From contig NZ_CP061171.1 of the NCBI RefSeq assembly GCF_014692875.1, forward strand, positions 4,154,001-4,218,000: DNA of 64,000 nt, read 5' to 3'. Made by a program: the position numbers and the translations under genes. Under the pieces are notes generated by a model. That model made no database searches. It worked only from the letters and a program-made list of their open reading frames with translations, and was not told the DNA's origin. Source of the stretch: Pedobacter riviphilus. Lineage in GTDB: Bacteria > Bacteroidota > Bacteroidia > Sphingobacteriales > Sphingobacteriaceae. Positions 51,101 through 59,782 of this stretch are shown one piece after another; the first letter of the stretch is position 1; each line of letters starts with the position of its first letter.

Positions 51101-52563
51101 TCCACCTGTGGCTACATCCAATTGTTTAGAGTAGGCAAAACCTGGTGTGGCGTTAGGCAATGTTGCACCGTTAAAAATAATTTGTGGGTTAACTGTAATT
51201 ACAACAGGAACCCTTGCCGATTCTGCCGTACAGCCTAATCTTCTCGCAGAAACATAATAAGTTTTAGTTGCGGTTAATGCTGGCGTAGTATAGGTACCAT
51301 TGTAGGCAACCGTTTGTAGTGCTGTGCCACCTTCTACTGCATCGTACCAAATAAGCTCGTTGGTATTGGGCGTAGTTGCGTTTAGAGCTACTGTACTATT
51401 ATAACATGCAGCAATTGCAGTGTTTGCTGGTGTTGGCCTGCCTGCTGAGCGGGTTACACCATAAACATTAATGGTTTGTGTGAGGTTTAAAGTAAGTACC
51501 GAACCGAGGGTAACCTTAACGCGATCGAAAGGTACACCCGGAGAAAATGGTATCGATGCGGCCTGTCCGCTATTTAATAAGCCGAGTAAATCTAAATTTA
51601 ACAAGTTTGATACCGATGAGGTGTAAACCTGGGTGCCGCCGTTATAAGCTGTTACCGAAATATTTTGTAAAACACCAGCGGTTAAAAGTGCTGGAGTAGA
51701 ACTCAGTCTTAGGTTGAAATCATCACCGGCATTTGATGGTGTTGTAAAATAAAAATTTTGGCTAATGGACGAAGTCACGCCAAGTATACCTAAACTTAGT
51801 TGAGAATAATTATTTGGATCTGCATCAATAGCTCTTTCACTATTGGTTACGCCCGAACTGCCCAATTGCAATGCATCGAGTGTAATACCTGTGCCCTCAT
51901 AACCTGTAGTAAATGCCTGCGCACAAGGATCAGTTCCTGAAGTATAAAATGAATAATAAACCTTTGTACTATTAGCAACTGAAAGCAAAAGCGCATTGGT
52001 TACATCTTTTATAAACACCCTATCGTAAGCCTGTGTAGGGGTTATTGCAATGTAAAAGAAACCATTTGCATCTTTTACTAGTCGTAAATTATCTGAAGAA
52101 AATCCGTCTACACTATTTCCGCCTGTTGGGGGTACTGCAGTAGCACCGTTTCTGGCTCCAACCTGGAACGAATGGTTTCCAAGAACTACGGTTCCGCCTA
52201 CATTAGCCAATAAAGTACCCAAACTCCCCCCAGTAACCTGTTTAGGATATCTCCGTCAAAATCTATCCTGATATAGGAGGTAACTCCCGCAGCAACTGAA
52301 GCCGGATATTTTAATTCCAACTCACCACTAAACGACCCTATACCAACAGCAATTCCACCATACGAATTAACTGTAGCAAAGCTATTGTTGTTTAATGTTG
52401 CATTTGTTGCATTATCAACATGATCTGATTTAGTAACAGTATTTGCAAAAATTTTAGTTTGCGCATACGATTTAGCGGAGAAGAGCGTTAATACAATGAT
52501 GATTGCAATACAAGCATTGCGAATTATCCCTATTCGGGACGAGGAAGTATGAGTTTTCATCAT
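39107..52563 (-). CDS. giant repeat adhesin with T9SS type-B sorting domain, one-base frameshift near its N-terminus
   Basis: A 121-codon frame (52198-52563) holds the signal peptide (CIAIIIVLTLFSAKSYAQ) and ends out of frame. The main frame (39107-52222) has no ATG or signal of its own. Adding one G to the G6 run at about 52225-52230 joins them through LLGGSLGTLLANVGG into about 4,485 residues. Domains run from five similar beta domains of about 150 residues, through ten putative-Ig (He_PIG-like) modules and many Ig-like modules with TTTYYVTVKGDNKCE, to the C-terminal gliding-motility-type (T9SS type B) domain VYIPNAFTPNNDGKNDTF, which ends LRKGTVTLIR. It is expected at the cell surface. The break is a read error, a mutation or phase variation. 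Confidence 0.9.
40440..43440 (-). repeat. 11 tandem Ig-like repeats of 267/270 bp in the adhesin
   Basis: The marker TACCAGGTAAAT (or one mismatch) recurs at 40593, 40863, 41133, 41400, 41670, 41940, 42207, 42477, 42744, 43014 and 43284, so the spacing is always 267 or 270 bases. Each unit codes 89-90 residues with the core VTNPVFTWYSD and TYYVTVKGDNKCE. The units are close but not identical. Confidence 0.92.
46180..51200 (-). repeat. 2,517-bp tandem duplication inside the adhesin
   Basis: Two successive blocks of about 839 codons each carry five He_PIG-like modules, Ig-like modules and one Cys-containing domain of about 150 residues (CNAANSQN and GICLLCGI). The phase-matched sequence at 49271 recurs at 46754. 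The two copies differ at many positions, so the duplication is not recent. Outer limits are approximate. Confidence 0.85.
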
Positions 52564-52802
52564 GTCAGGCGTTATTTAGGAGACTTACTATGTGTAATGC
52601 TGCTGTGGTAAATGTTTTTCAGGGGCATTATATAATTATGACAAATCTAAATCTAGATTAGCATCCTATCCTATCCATTACTATTCATTTTTATGCAATT
52701 CATTTCATTCATTTTATTCATACAGGGCTTTCTTCATGAATAGATTTCCTCAATTGTGAAATTATGATGACATTAGCGCTAGTCATCCCCATCTGTTAAT
52801 TA

Positions 52803-55394
52803 ATGAATGCTAACGATCTCCTTATCGAACTCAGGAAGTTTGTCCTCATAAAATCTGGTTTGAGAAATATCGACCCTGCTCATTGTAAGATTATTTCTGA
52901 ATATGTATTTCAAGAAACCAAAAATTATGTAAGTGAAACAACTATCAAACGATTCTTTGGCTTTGCGAACACTTTACATAAATTCTCTTTATTTACTTTA
53001 AATAGCCTATCACAATATATAGGTTATAACGATTGGGACTCATTTTGTAAAGACAAAGAAAATCAGACAATCTCTGTTCAAAGTATCTGGCAGGATTTAA
53101 AGCTAAAAGCGCATGCCATTACAGAAGTATCGTTAATTGCCAGTAAAAATAATTCGGGCGTTCCGTTTAATGCTACCGCCAACAGAAGTTTTTTTTACCC
53201 TGATTTTGATTATTTCCTAAAAAACAATTATCAGTTTACAACTATAAGCGCACAGCCCGGCCAGGGGAAATCGATATTACTGGCACATATGGTAGAGTAT
53301 TTTTTCTTTTCAGAAAATGCCCTCTACAAAAACGATATAGTTTTATTGATTAACTCTACCAGTATCAATACCATTATCCAAAATGGAAATACTTTAAAAG
53401 ACTGGTTTTTAAAAGAATTTAAATTCGGAAGCCTTACCGAGTTAATCAGTTTTTTTAAAAAAAATCCCGAAAAGAGAGAAGGGCGTTTTATTGTTATTGT
53501 TGATGGTATTGATGAACATTTAGCAAGAAGTAATTATTTTAAAACTTTTATCGACTTTTTATATAGCATAGAAGAAAACAATTTTGTTAAGCTTGTATTT
53601 GGATTGCGGACTGATAGCTGGATCAATCTTCAGCCTGCTATTTATGGTTCTGCATCTTTAACTAAAGCCTGGTATACGGGCTTGTTTTATGATGAAGAAA
53701 CCCTAAGTAATGTACCATCCCTAAATGTTGATGAGGTACTCTATACCTTAAGCCATATAGAAAATAAAATTATCAACCGGACAGATGTAAGTCCGCCGCT
53801 GTTAACCCAGTTTAAAACACCATTCTGGTTACAGGTTTATTTCAAGCTCAAAGATGAGCACCACCATCTTGAGCTGAATAATCCCCTGTTATGTTATGAA
53901 TTAATTAGCTATTTCTTAGAAAGGCGCGTATTTCTGGCAAAAAAAAGCACCGAGAAAATATTCCTCCTCAAAAAAATAAGCGATTGCATTTCAGAAGGAA
54001 ACAAAAAATTAAGGGTTTCTAAAGAAAAAATTCTGAGCTATATCAATTGCTATCCCGATGCATACGAAGAACTTTTACATGCAGGTATTATCATCGAAGA
54101 AAAAAGGTTAAGTACAACCATTCCTACAGAAATTGTCCGTTTTTTAAACGACGATATTTATACCTATTTCCTATTTATACAGATCACCGATAAATTTGAA
54201 TATAGACCCTGTAAATCATTTTTCGAACACATCTTAAACAGTTTCCCTGGTCAAACCTCCCGAAGAGATCATATTCTTAACTGGTCGATCAGATTCTGCA
54301 TCAACCGGAACGAAATTGCTGCTTTAAAAAACATTTTCAGACTGCCATTTTCCAACCGTGAAAAAAACAGTGCTTTCGATTTTATCTGTTATGTATCGAA
54401 ATACGAGCTGGGCAAACCCAATTCCAACTTCAATAAATTGAGCATCGGTATAGATTTTATCGATATTATGGCTACAGGGCGAACCATGAGCAGCCTATAT
54501 AAAGAAACCATCAAAACCATATCTGAGAATGTACTAAATGAAGACGTTCAAATTATGCTGCACGTAATTGAATGTAATGTTAATCTTATTGACGTAGATA
54601 AAGTGGCTTTAGCCAATACCATGCAGCTGTTAAAGAGAAATTATAAAAGATTAAACGAACTGTTTCCTATTAACCCTTACGATTTACTCCTTTATTTTCA
54701 CAATAACCTGATTAACAAACCTAACGAGAGCAAAAGCCTTGAAGATAAAATAATAAAACTCTGCCAGGAGATTGATCGGAGTAAACCACAGAAAAACGAA
54801 GAAATCACGTCAGCCGAAATACTCTCTTACAGATTGGTACTGATTACTTTATTTTCTCAAAAAAATTACGCAGAATGCCATCGTTTTATTATGGCTATAC
54901 TGACTAAATACCCCAATATCTTTTACGTAAGACATTCGGTTTTCTCTCCTTTTTTGTTGCTTCATTTAGGTCAAACCTACATCAAACTCAATTATTTTAA
55001 AAAGGCGCAGCGCATTATACAATTCGTAGATAAAATCATCAGCAGCGATTATACCTATTATACCAATTTTATATCAGCTAGCTTTAGTATTTTTAAAGCC
55101 AACTTTTACAATGCCACAAATAATTACGAACAGGCGCTTATAGAAACCAATATTGGTTTGGATATTACTAAAAAGAATGATTTTAAGATATTCGAAATAG
55201 CCTTATTATTAAGTAAGATCGATACCCTAAAACATACCGAAGAATCGGAAGAAGTATCAAACGTGATTAAAGAACTGCTAAACTTTTTAACAGTGCATAA
55301 ACTTTCTATGCCCGATTATTCTAACCTAAGCAGCCATGAGTTCGAGCATACCTTTAAGATTTTAAAATCTTATCGCCGGCATCAAAACCTGTAA
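52803..55394 (+). CDS. P-loop NTPase with N-terminal DNA-binding-like segment and TPR-like C-terminus
   Basis: The 863-residue cytoplasmic protein begins with about 80 residues holding VSETTIKRFFGFANTLHKFS and LSQYIGYNDWDSF, a helical segment common at the front of Bacteroidota regulatory proteins. A STAND/AAA-like NTPase follows, with Walker A in SAQPGQGKSILLAHM (about residue 153) and Walker B in RFIVIVDGIDEH (about 232). The last 250 residues are helical and TPR-like (YAECHRFIMAILTKYPN, YEQALIETNIGLDITKK). It is divergent from the adhesin gene with 239 bases between them. A regulatory role for the adhesin is possible but unproven. Confidence 0.72.
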   Translation: MNANDLLIELRKFVLIKSGLRNIDPAHCKIISEYVFQETKNYVSETTIKRFFGFANTLHKFSLFTLNSLSQYIGYNDWDSFCKDKENQTISVQSIWQDLKLKAHAITEVSLIASKNNSGVPFNATANRSFFYPDFDYFLKNNYQFTTISAQPGQGKSILLAHMVEYFFFSENALYKNDIVLLINSTSINTIIQNGNTLKDWFLKEFKFGSLTELISFFKKNPEKREGRFIVIVDGIDEHLARSNYFKTFIDFLYSIEENNFVKLVFGLRTDSWINLQPAIYGSASLTKAWYTGLFYDEETLSNVPSLNVDEVLYTLSHIENKIINRTDVSPPLLTQFKTPFWLQVYFKLKDEHHHLELNNPLLCYELISYFLERRVFLAKKSTEKIFLLKKISDCISEGNKKLRVSKEKILSYINCYPDAYEELLHAGIIIEEKRLSTTIPTEIVRFLNDDIYTYFLFIQITDKFEYRPCKSFFEHILNSFPGQTSRRDHILNWSIRFCINRNEIAALKNIFRLPFSNREKNSAFDFICYVSKYELGKPNSNFNKLSIGIDFIDIMATGRTMSSLYKETIKTISENVLNEDVQIMLHVIECNVNLIDVDKVALANTMQLLKRNYKRLNELFPINPYDLLLYFHNNLINKPNESKSLEDKIIKLCQEIDRSKPQKNEEITSAEILSYRLVLITLFSQKNYAECHRFIMAILTKYPNIFYVRHSVFSPFLLLHLGQTYIKLNYFKKAQRIIQFVDKIISSDYTYYTNFISASFSIFKANFYNATNNYEQALIETNIGLDITKKNDFKIFEIALLLSKIDTLKHTEESEEVSNVIKELLNFLTVHKLSMPDYSNLSSHEFEHTFKILKSYRRHQNL

Positions 55395-55830
55395 AAAAGA
55401 GTTTGTATTTTTAAATTCGATTCGTCTTGGTTACATTAAGCCATTTTTAGGATTTGCCAAGTGCAGAAACCTTTGTTCCTAAACCCGATTGCAATGGAAA
55501 GCCCGCAGCGCAGCGAGGACTTGTAATGAAAAGCGGGACCAACGGCCTCGAAGAACCACAGGCCGCTCATTTCCAAATTTCACGCTTTTACGCTTCGCTG
55601 CCTCATTGCTGCAGGGTAATGCCGCAACTGCCCGCCGGCAAGGGGCTAGGTGGCTACAGCTTATTTCATTTTTAGGGCTTGCCAGGTGCAGAAACCCTTG
55701 TTCCTAAACCCGATTGGAACGGATGCCGATTTTCCATCAAAATTGGCAGAAGGGAAAGCGGGACTGAAACTGCCAAGAACTGCTGCACTTTCATTTTCTA
55801 ACCATAAAAAAATTATCCTTAAAATGTCTT
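55395..55830. repeat. GC-richer intergenic block with two related elements
   Basis: A segment of about 50 bases (CATTTTTAGGATTTGCC, GTGCAGAAACC, TTGTTCCTAAACCCGATTG) at 55441-55491 recurs at 55668-55716. In each copy ACCCGATTG is followed some 50-60 bases later by AAAGCGGGAC, so CCCG and CGGG could pair to close a hairpin. Between them lie variable sequences. Short frames across it show no recognisable protein. Confidence 0.6.
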
Positions 55831-55834
55831 GAAT

Positions 55835-55858
55835 TTCGGTTGGTGAGACACCAACCGA
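55835..55858 (-). terminator. hairpin after the OmpA-like lipoprotein gene
   Basis: Arms CGGTTGGTG and CACCAACCG enclose a three-base loop 15 bases past the stop. The T tract is weak. Confidence 0.55.
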
Positions 55859-55872
55859 TAGCGTATTATATC

Positions 55873-56712
55873 TTATTTAATCAGGTTATAAAGCTCATCT
55901 AGCTTAGGCGAAAGTACAATCTCTATCCTTCTGTTTTTGCTTCTTCCGTCTGCATTTGCGTTGGTACCCAAGGGTTGAAATTCTCCTTTGCCTGTAGCCG
56001 TCATCCTTACACTTTCTACCTTCTCATTCTCTGTTAAATAACGTACAACCGAAGTAGCCCTTAACACACTTAAATCCCAGTTATCTTTAATCTGCCCCAG
56101 GTTATTTATTTTCTGGTTATCGGTATGGCCCTCAACAGCAATATTAATTTCAGGCTGCTGTTTTAGTACGTTTGCCAATTGGGTAAGGGCCTGTTTTCCT
56201 TTTTCATCAATAATAATACTTCCTGAAGGGAATAACAGTTTATCGGTTAGCGAAACATAAACCTTACCATTTTTAATTTCTACGGTTAAACCACTTTTGG
56301 TAAAGCCCAATAAGGCCTGTTGTAGTTTTTCTTTGAGTGAGTTGGTGGCTTCATCGCGTTTGCGCAGCACCTCTTCTACTTCTTTTAAACGTTTCTCGCG
56401 GGCAGCTAAATCGCCTGATAATTTGGTGATCTCACTTGAAGAATTGTTTTTAAGTTTTTTGTAATTTGCATCAACGGTATTGTAGCTATTTTGCAGATCG
56501 CGAAGCTCTTCTGCCATTAATGTGGTATCTTTTTTAAGTTTACTGGCCTCCTTTTCTAGGTTTTCAATCTTAATTAAGCCTTCGTTAAAAGCAGTATACA
56601 GCGAATCTTTAGTGCCCAATAAAGCTTTGTATTTTTTAGGCGAAAGAACAACACAAGAGCTAATTGAAGAGATAAACAAGAGAAGCGCAAATGCAAAAAA
56701 GGTATTTTTCAT
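55873..56712 (-). CDS. OmpA-like lipoprotein with coiled coil
   Basis: The ATG at 56712 gives a lipoprotein signal (MKNTFFAFALLLFISSISSC, lipobox ISSC). A coiled coil fills residues 40-120 (LEKEASKLKKDTTLMAEELR). The OmpA/MotB peptidoglycan-binding domain starts near residue 150 (KLLFPSGSIIIDEKGKQAL, VEGHTDNQKI, NRRIEIVLSP at the end). It is probably a periplasmic linker between the outer membrane and cell wall. It is a single-gene unit. Confidence 0.9.
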   Translation of the reverse strand: MKNTFFAFALLLFISSISSCVVLSPKKYKALLGTKDSLYTAFNEGLIKIENLEKEASKLKKDTTLMAEELRDLQNSYNTVDANYKKLKNNSSSEITKLSGDLAAREKRLKEVEEVLRKRDEATNSLKEKLQQALLGFTKSGLTVEIKNGKVYVSLTDKLLFPSGSIIIDEKGKQALTQLANVLKQQPEINIAVEGHTDNQKINNLGQIKDNWDLSVLRATSVVRYLTENEKVESVRMTATGKGEFQPLGTNANADGRSKNRRIEIVLSPKLDELYNLIK

Positions 56713-56819
56713 ATTTATTGTCAAGATTTGAGTATCAAGTATCAAGACCGTTATAGTCTGAACATTGACTATCGGTTATTGATTATTTTGGGTATTGGTC
56801 ATTGAAAATTAACAGTTGG

Positions 56820-57479
56820 TTATTGCTCAATGGCATTCCGTAAAAATGCAACTAAAGGTTGTACTGTTTTAAAAGAACTTATCAACTTATTAACGAGGTT
56901 TGGTTTTAAAAATTCTTCATCGTCGATTTTTGTAGTAGCCTCGAAGCTTTTCAACTTTAAAAATTTGATGTTTGGATCAGCCGGATCATAACCTTTAGGT
57001 GCATTTTTAAGTGCGTTATCAACACCTAATTTAAAGTTTTTCTTAAAATCCTTCCCGTTGATAATTTCTTTAAAATCGCCTATATTATAATCAATCTCTT
57101 GTCTGATCAATTTTAAATGCGGTGCATCCGGCATCCAATATCCGCCGGCAATAAAGCTTTTCTCTGGTTGAATATGCAGATAATAACCAGGCTCGTTTCC
57201 TCCTTTTTTAGTAGAGAACCATATACCGAAATTATTTTTATAAGGGTCTTTGTTTTTACTGAAGCGCACATCGCGATAAATGCGTAAAAGACACTTTTTT
57301 GGATCCATTTCTGCCGGGAGCATTGGGTCTACCTTAGCTAACTCTGGGATAATACGGGCTACAAGTTCAAGTACATCAGCCTTTGCATTTTCATAAACTT
57401 CTTTGTTGGCGGCAAACCATTCGCGGTTGTTATTTTCGGCAACGTTTTTTATAAAATTTAAGGTTTCTTTTTTTAACAT
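56820..57479 (-). CDS. DUF2461 family protein
   Basis: The 219 residues fit DUF2461 end to end: LNFIKNVAENNNREWFAANK at the start, then LLRIYRDVRFSKNKDPYKNN, then GYYLHIQPEKSFIAGGYWMP. The protein is soluble and cytoplasmic with no known activity. The frame is intact. Confidence 0.9.
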   Translation of the reverse strand: MLKKETLNFIKNVAENNNREWFAANKEVYENAKADVLELVARIIPELAKVDPMLPAEMDPKKCLLRIYRDVRFSKNKDPYKNNFGIWFSTKKGGNEPGYYLHIQPEKSFIAGGYWMPDAPHLKLIRQEIDYNIGDFKEIINGKDFKKNFKLGVDNALKNAPKGYDPADPNIKFLKLKSFEATTKIDDEEFLKPNLVNKLISSFKTVQPLVAFLRNAIEQ

Positions 57480-57622
57480 ATCCTGAGGTTCATTCGTTCA
57501 CTGAGCATTAGTTTATTGGTAATTGTAAACTACAAATTGGTTCATTGTTTAATCGTCGCCAAACACGTATCGTTAAGCACCAAACCAACAGTTAACCGAT
57601 TTATACAGTTTATACAGTTAAC

Positions 57623-58024
57623 CTAATTCTTATCGTAATATGGCTTATACTTAATGTTCGGCGATAAAACATGGAGTAGTATAATTCTCGAATATCGATA
57701 GTTAAATGGGTACAGGATAAAACAACCTGCAAAAATAACAATCAGATAGGGCCAGAATGTTTCATCGGTAAGTGGTCCGAAAACTAAATAGGTGATAAAA
57801 CTGGCGATTAGCATCTCTATTACATTCATGGCATAGCTCACGTACATGGCTGCGTAAAAATAACCGGGTTCAATCTCGATCCGCTGCGCACAATGGCCAC
57901 AAATTTCTTTGGTATGCTGTATATTCCAGCCATACATGCTACCTGTAAAAATATCACCCCTACGACAATGCGGACATTTACAATGCACAATGGCGTAAAC
58001 CTTTGAGGTAGTTTGATCAGACAT
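57623..58024 (-). CDS. DUF983 small membrane protein with zinc-ribbon-like CxxC pairs
   Basis: The 133 residues have CPHC (Cys17, Cys20) and CGHC (Cys42, Cys45), which may bind a metal, then two or three hydrophobic segments (NVIEMLIASFITYLVFG, YLIVIFAGCFILYPF). This is the DUF983 plan. It starts four bases after the stop of the CSMC protein, so they form an operon. The role is unknown; the family often sits near membrane redox genes, but none is seen here. Confidence 0.88.
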   Translation of the reverse strand: MSDQTTSKVYAIVHCKCPHCRRGDIFTGSMYGWNIQHTKEICGHCAQRIEIEPGYFYAAMYVSYAMNVIEMLIASFITYLVFGPLTDETFWPYLIVIFAGCFILYPFNYRYSRIILLHVLSPNIKYKPYYDKN

Positions 58025-58028
58025 GCTT

Positions 58029-58301
58029 TTAATTTAAATTAAAAGGTTCTTTTTTCATATTGAGGTGAATATTCTTTTTGCGGTATTTTTTATACCATAC
58101 CACACCTACAATAACAGCCATTAAATAAGGAAGAGATAAAAGATACAATACGCCTGTATTTAAACCTGCTGTTTGTGTATTACCATTTTTAACACCTTGC
58201 TCAGCATTAATGGTACACATAGAACATTGGGCATTAACATTGGGGCTTATTGCAAATGTTAGTACCAATACAAACAGGATAAAAATTGCTTTCTTTTTCA
58301 T
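58029..58301 (-). CDS. small exported membrane protein with CSMC motif
   Basis: The 90 residues have a signal-like segment ending NVNAQ, then CSMC (Cys26, Cys29) in CSMCTINAEQG, then one membrane segment (GVLYLLSLPYLMAVIVGVVW) and a basic tail. The Cys pair would face the periplasm. I do not recognise a named family. It is the first gene of a two-gene unit with DUF983. Confidence 0.72.
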   Translation of the reverse strand: MKKKAIFILFVLVLTFAISPNVNAQCSMCTINAEQGVKNGNTQTAGLNTGVLYLLSLPYLMAVIVGVVWYKKYRKKNIHLNMKKEPFNLN

Positions 58302-58353
58302 TCGTCACAAATATAAGAATTAAACGCTTGGAGGGGTTTAAAAATTATGTCAT

Positions 58354-58385
58354 AAAAAAACCCTTGCTTTTTAGGGCAAGGGTTA
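58354..58385 (-). terminator. intrinsic terminator of the SusCD operon
   Basis: Arms AACCCTTGC and GCAAGGGTT enclose an 8-base loop and are followed on the minus strand by a T7 tract. It lies 35 bases past the DUF4302 stop. Confidence 0.9.
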
Positions 58386-58419
58386 CGGGAGAGATGGATT
58401 AAAATTTAGATTCTAATAA

Positions 58420-59772
58420 TTATAATGTTCCATATATAAACGAACTGGCATCAGCGGTGCGATAAAGGCCGCCAAGTGTAGGGCTATTCGGGTTAGTACT
58501 GGAAACCCAATCAATTTTAAATGGCCCGGAGACTATATAATCTGCTAATGGTTTTACCTGAACCGCTCTTGTTGTCCAGTTATTGTCGGATGTTACCACA
58601 GGTATATTATCTAGGGTAATCACGTCCCCGTTCCGTGTATAATTAAAATTAACTGTAGCTGTAAAAGCCGATGTTCCAGACATATATGCCACAGCTACCG
58701 AAAATGTAGTGTTACTAGCCAAAGAAAATGTAGTAGAAACAACAGATCTTCCGCTTGCAGTAAACAATGCCAGCATTTGATTGTATGCCGCATTAAATCC
58801 TGAGGTAACCCCTGTAGCCAAGCCTGAAGTAGGTATGGTTATTTTTTTATATGGGAAAGTGGTTGGAAACCCGAACAACAATGATAGCGGTGTTAACGGA
58901 ATCGGGCTCGATTTAATAATGTATTCTTTTCCGGTATTATCGTAAAATGCCAATGTATTTGCGTCTTTCCAACCCATTTTTACAAAGGTTGTTCCGTTAT
59001 ATACTAAACCCGCGCCCAGTAAATCAGCTCCATCGAGCTTAAACGCAAATTTTGCAGTACCCGACGCGGTAGAAGTACCATCGGCTAAAACCCCTGTAAA
59101 ACTAACTCTTTTACCTGCGGCTAAATTATTGGAGAAGTTTAAAGACATACCGGCTTTTAACGTATTACTTCCATCAGCAACCTCAACATACGGATTTTTG
59201 ATATTTGCAAAAAAGGCTTTTATTTTATCCATAGATGCCTTTAAACCAGCGGCTTCATATGCCGTTTTTTGTGCAGCAGTAGCTTTAACCAATTTAAATG
59301 GCTGCCTATATTTTTTCCCAATAAAAACAATACTGTCGCCGCTCATTCTATCGTATGTAAATTCTATATCACTACTATATCCTATTTTAGAAGCACCTCC
59401 AAGTATTGCCGCATTTGGATCGTCTAGCATTGAGATATAGTTATAGGTATCGAAAACAAGCTCTGTACCAATATCCTGCTTAACCCGGTAATTTGATGTG
59501 CCTACTACCGATGCCGATTGATCTGTCAAATCACCATACATCGTCGTATTTTGCTGATTATCAAAAGTTATATAAAAAGAATAACCGCCGCCTGCTAATG
59601 TTGGTAACGTTGCGATCCAACCATTAGTAGCTGATGTAAGGGTCGATGAAACCAAAGCTATCTGCTCACCAGTCCTTTCTTGGGGAGTTTTCTCAAACAC
59701 CGCTACATATGATGTCTTTTTGCAGCCTATAAGCGTTGCCAACACTGCAATTAAAAATAATATTTTTTTCAT
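58420..59772 (-). CDS. DUF4302 lipoprotein
   Basis: The ATG at 59772 is preferred over a TTG two codons earlier. A lipoprotein signal ends TLIGC. The N-terminal half has the DUF4302 pattern (YSFYITFDNQQNTTMYGDL, ELVFDTYNYISMLDDPN). It is the last gene of the SusC-SusD-metallohydrolase operon, 10 bases after the previous stop. Such proteins accompany zinc metallohydrolase lipoproteins in Bacteroidota uptake loci; the molecular role is unknown. It is probably surface-exposed. Confidence 0.88.
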   Translation of the reverse strand: MKKILFLIAVLATLIGCKKTSYVAVFEKTPQERTGEQIALVSSTLTSATNGWIATLPTLAGGGYSFYITFDNQQNTTMYGDLTDQSASVVGTSNYRVKQDIGTELVFDTYNYISMLDDPNAAILGGASKIGYSSDIEFTYDRMSGDSIVFIGKKYRQPFKLVKATAAQKTAYEAAGLKASMDKIKAFFANIKNPYVEVADGSNTLKAGMSLNFSNNLAAGKRVSFTGVLADGTSTASGTAKFAFKLDGADLLGAGLVYNGTTFVKMGWKDANTLAFYDNTGKEYIIKSSPIPLTPLSLLFGFPTTFPYKKITIPTSGLATGVTSGFNAAYNQMLALFTASGRSVVSTTFSLASNTTFSVAVAYMSGTSAFTATVNFNYTRNGDVITLDNIPVVTSDNNWTTRAVQVKPLADYIVSGPFKIDWVSSTNPNSPTLGGLYRTADASSFIYGTL

Positions 59773-59782
59773 TTTCAATAAT

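Noticed and set aside
55454..55832. Three overlapping frames of 60-73 codons
   Set aside because: They lie across the duplicated intergenic element, overlap each other and show no protein-like signature.
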